Assembly (NCBI RefSeq): GCF_004307995.1 | Contig: NZ_SIRE01000013.1 | Location: 124,001 to 188,000, forward strand | Length of the DNA stretch: 64,000 nt | DNA from: Paenibacillus thalictri | GTDB lineage: Bacteria > Bacillota > Bacilli > Paenibacillales > NBRC-103111 | Direction: 5' to 3' | Shown: positions 62,127 to 64,000 of the stretch, piece after piece | Layout of the letters: every line of letters begins with the position of its first letter | Position numbering within the stretch: position 1 is the first letter of the stretch | Notes under the pieces: generated by a model | What the model saw: only the letters and a program-made list of their open reading frames with translations | Database searches by the model: none | Told to the model about the DNA's origin: nothing | Translations under genes and position numbers: made by a program

Positions 62127-62894
62127 ATGAGATTTAAAGACAAAGTGTTTATAGTGACCGGCGGCGGAACCGGAATCGGGAGGGCTACAGCCATCCGTTT
62201 GGCCAGTGAAGGGGCCAGCGTGGTTATCGCCAACCGATCCGAAGCAAATGCCCGGGAAACGTTGGAGCAAATTACCGGCATGGCCGGAAAAGCCATCTTT
62301 GTCCAAACCGATGTCGGACAACACGACGATATTGTGCGGTTAGTCCAAGCGGCAGTGGACACTTACGGACAGTTGAACGGCATCGTTCACAGCGCCGCAG
62401 TGGAATCGCTGCATGGCGTTGTCGATTTGCCGGTGGAAGAATGGCATAGGACCATCAACGTGAATCTAACTTCGGCGTTCCTGCTTGGCAAATACGGCAT
62501 TCCTTTGATGATTCAAGCCGGCGGAGGGGCGATAGTCAATGTCGCTTCCGTGCATGCCCAAGCGACGATCAACCAATATGCCGCGTATGCAGCTTCGAAG
62601 GGCGGGCTGATGGCGCTCACCCGCAGCATGGCAATCGATTACGCCAAGCAGGGGATACGCGTCAATGCGGTTTTGCCGGGAGCTACTTTTACCGGGATGT
62701 TGAACCGCTTTGCGGAGTTGGGCGGCGTGATGAACGCGAATTTACACGAAGCATGGAAAGACGAGCAGCCGCTGGGCCGGATCGGGGAACCCGGGGAAAT
62801 CGCCAATTTGATCTGTTTCTTAGCCAGCGACGAAGCCACATTTATGATCGGCTCCGGCGTTGTTATCGACGGCGGCATGCTGGCGCAATTGTAA
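62127..62894 (+). CDS. Short-chain dehydrogenase/reductase (KduD-like possible)
   Basis: The protein has 255 aa and the full SDR set: TGGGTGIGRA for NAD(P) (about residues 11-20), Asn and Ala-Ala in HSAAVES, Ser in NVASVHA, and Tyr-Ala-Ala-Ser-Lys in the active site. Arg in IANRSE after strand 2 suggests NADP. Beside an oligogalacturonate lyase gene, reduction or oxidation of a keto-deoxy-uronate, as KduD does, is plausible but not proven. AAGGAGG lies 8 nt before ATG 62127. Confidence 0.9.
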   Translation: MRFKDKVFIVTGGGTGIGRATAIRLASEGASVVIANRSEANARETLEQITGMAGKAIFVQTDVGQHDDIVRLVQAAVDTYGQLNGIVHSAAVESLHGVVDLPVEEWHRTINVNLTSAFLLGKYGIPLMIQAGGGAIVNVASVHAQATINQYAAYAASKGGLMALTRSMAIDYAKQGIRVNAVLPGATFTGMLNRFAELGGVMNANLHEAWKDEQPLGRIGEPGEIANLICFLASDEATFMIGSGVVIDGGMLAQL

Positions 62895-62932
62895 CCGAAC
62901 CATAACATGATATATTGCGGGGTGCATACAAA

Positions 62933-64000
62933 ATGATAGGTACAAAGTATTCATCGGAAAAAAGCTCCTATGTTGATGAAAAAACAGGCCGAACCATATG
63001 GCAGTTAACGGCCGGCTCAGCCAATAACGTGCATTTGTATTTTACGGACAATTCCTTTTCGATCGGGGATACGGAAATTTACTTTTTGTCGGATCGGGGA
63101 AACGAGCGGAATACATATAACTTTTTCCGCATGGAGCTGGCAACGGGGGAAATGACCCAGATGACCGACGAGCCGGGAGGGATCGGATACAGCACCAAAA
63201 CGCCGGACAGCGAGCTGCTCGTCTATGTGGCGGGCAAACAGATCAAAAAGCTAAACACCCGTACCGGCGAAATCAGCGTCATTTACGAAGAAACCGAAGG
63301 CATGACGTTGTGGTCGCCGTTTATCAGCCCGGACAAAAAGCGGCTTGGCTTTTGCCGCAACGAAGAAGTGTCCGTCATTTACGGCAACAACTACACCGGC
63401 TTCAAAGAAACGATGTATGCGATCAAACGCGGATACGTCACCATCGCTCATATGGACGGCTCCGGGGCTTATAACGCTTTTGAAGATACGCATTGGCTTG
63501 CGCATTTTCAATTTTCCCCGCATAACAGCAATCTGGCGATGTTTTGCCATGAGGGTCCGTGGAACGTGGTTCATCAGCGCATTTGGCTGCTGGATCTGTC
63601 AACAGGCAAGGTGAAACCTTGTTTCCGGCAAGCGGAGGACGATAGTGTCGGACATGAGTTTTGGACGCGGGATGGGAATATCTTTTTCGATAACCGCAGG
63701 AAAGGCCACGACGGCACGATCACCTCAAACCGCACACAGGTGACCGAAATTACCGAGGAAAGCGGGCAAATCCCTTATATCGGCTTGGCCGATGAGCACG
63801 GCGAAGTGATCAAGACGATTCCGATGCCGTTTTATTGCAATCATTATCACGCCAACAATGACAACAGCCTGCTGGTCGGGGACGAAGTGGACGATTTGGT
63901 CATGATCGCATTAACCGGCGATGAACCGGAATTAACCACCTTATGCACACATCATACGTCGTGGAGCTCGCAGAAAACGCATTGCCACCCGACCTTCAGC
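62933..64000 (+). CDS. Oligogalacturonate lyase family protein (PL22), partial at right edge
   Basis: The open frame of 356 codons runs off the window. The protein is a WD-like beta-propeller: SDRGNERNTYNFF near the start, FCHEGPWNVVHQRIW (about residues 203-217), VGHEFW (His241), FFDNRRKGHDGT and SSQKTHCHPTF. Gln347, His350 and His352 in the last motif match the Gln-x-x-His-x-His metal ligands I recall for Yersinia Ogl, and Arg216 and His241 sit where its catalytic Arg and His lie. The enzyme splits unsaturated digalacturonate or related uronides in the cytosol by beta-elimination. GGGGTG precedes ATG 62933, 38 nt after the SDR gene. Some PL22 relatives may act on other uronides. Confidence 0.85.
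   Translation, partial: MIGTKYSSEKSSYVDEKTGRTIWQLTAGSANNVHLYFTDNSFSIGDTEIYFLSDRGNERNTYNFFRMELATGEMTQMTDEPGGIGYSTKTPDSELLVYVAGKQIKKLNTRTGEISVIYEETEGMTLWSPFISPDKKRLGFCRNEEVSVIYGNNYTGFKETMYAIKRGYVTIAHMDGSGAYNAFEDTHWLAHFQFSPHNSNLAMFCHEGPWNVVHQRIWLLDLSTGKVKPCFRQAEDDSVGHEFWTRDGNIFFDNRRKGHDGTITSNRTQVTEITEESGQIPYIGLADEHGEVIKTIPMPFYCNHYHANNDNSLLVGDEVDDLVMIALTGDEPELTTLCTHHTSWSSQKTHCHPTFS

Overview
The window looks like chromosomal DNA of a Paenibacillus-type member of the Firmicutes. The grounds are strong AGGAGG-type ribosome binding sites, sigma-A promoters, lipoprotein signal peptides, and three YesM-type histidine kinase / YesN-type (AraC-tailed) response regulator pairs each next to a carbohydrate ABC transporter. 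No rRNA, tRNA, CRISPR array or intact mobile element was seen. Functions are assigned from motifs and remembered family features; no database search was run.

Region 1 (1-16.0 kb): the left edge holds the start of a lipoprotein gene that seems to use an ATT start codon. A LmrA/YxaF-like TetR gene follows, with a decayed transporter remnant behind it. Next comes a long co-directional catabolic cluster (1308-13630). It encodes two phosphotriesterase-family proteins (one lacking nearly all metal ligands), a thiolase-like protein without the nucleophilic Cys, its DUF35 partner, a CocE/NonD-type hydrolase, a metallo-beta-lactamase-fold hydrolase, both subunits of a CoA-transferase, a GntR regulator, an aromatic-acid-type MFS permease, an FAD monooxygenase and an HSL-type esterase. 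A second MFS permease and a soluble chemoreceptor close the region. Together they suggest uptake, sensing, hydrolysis, hydroxylation, CoA activation and carbon-carbon cleavage of an acidic or ester-type compound that I cannot identify.

Region 2 (16.1-36.1 kb): a PadR regulator with two copies of its probable operator precedes a heterodimeric ABC exporter and a heme-monooxygenase-like protein. A YesMN/ABC sugar importer (DUF3502-type binding protein), a TetR gene divergent from a 14-TM drug efflux pump, a nitroreductase, a 40-residue protein, a GH3 (NagZ-like) lipoprotein and a PAS histidine kinase follow. The kinase lies tail to tail with a NarL-type response regulator.

Region 3 (36.2-47.6 kb): a MASE3-PAS-GGDEF-EAL protein, a gap with an integrase-like remnant, a second ABC/YesMN importer with a different gene order, and a TauE/SafE anion permease on the minus strand.

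Region 4 (47.7-64.0 kb): a polysaccharide utilisation locus. It has a third ABC importer, two Cys-type sulfatases, a third YesMN pair, an esterase, a mutarotase-like protein, three oxidoreductases, and at the right edge the start of a PL22 oligogalacturonate lyase. Sulfatases together with a uronide lyase point to a sulfated, uronate-containing oligosaccharide. Two intergenic repeat elements (52466-52622 and 58448-58850) lie inside it.
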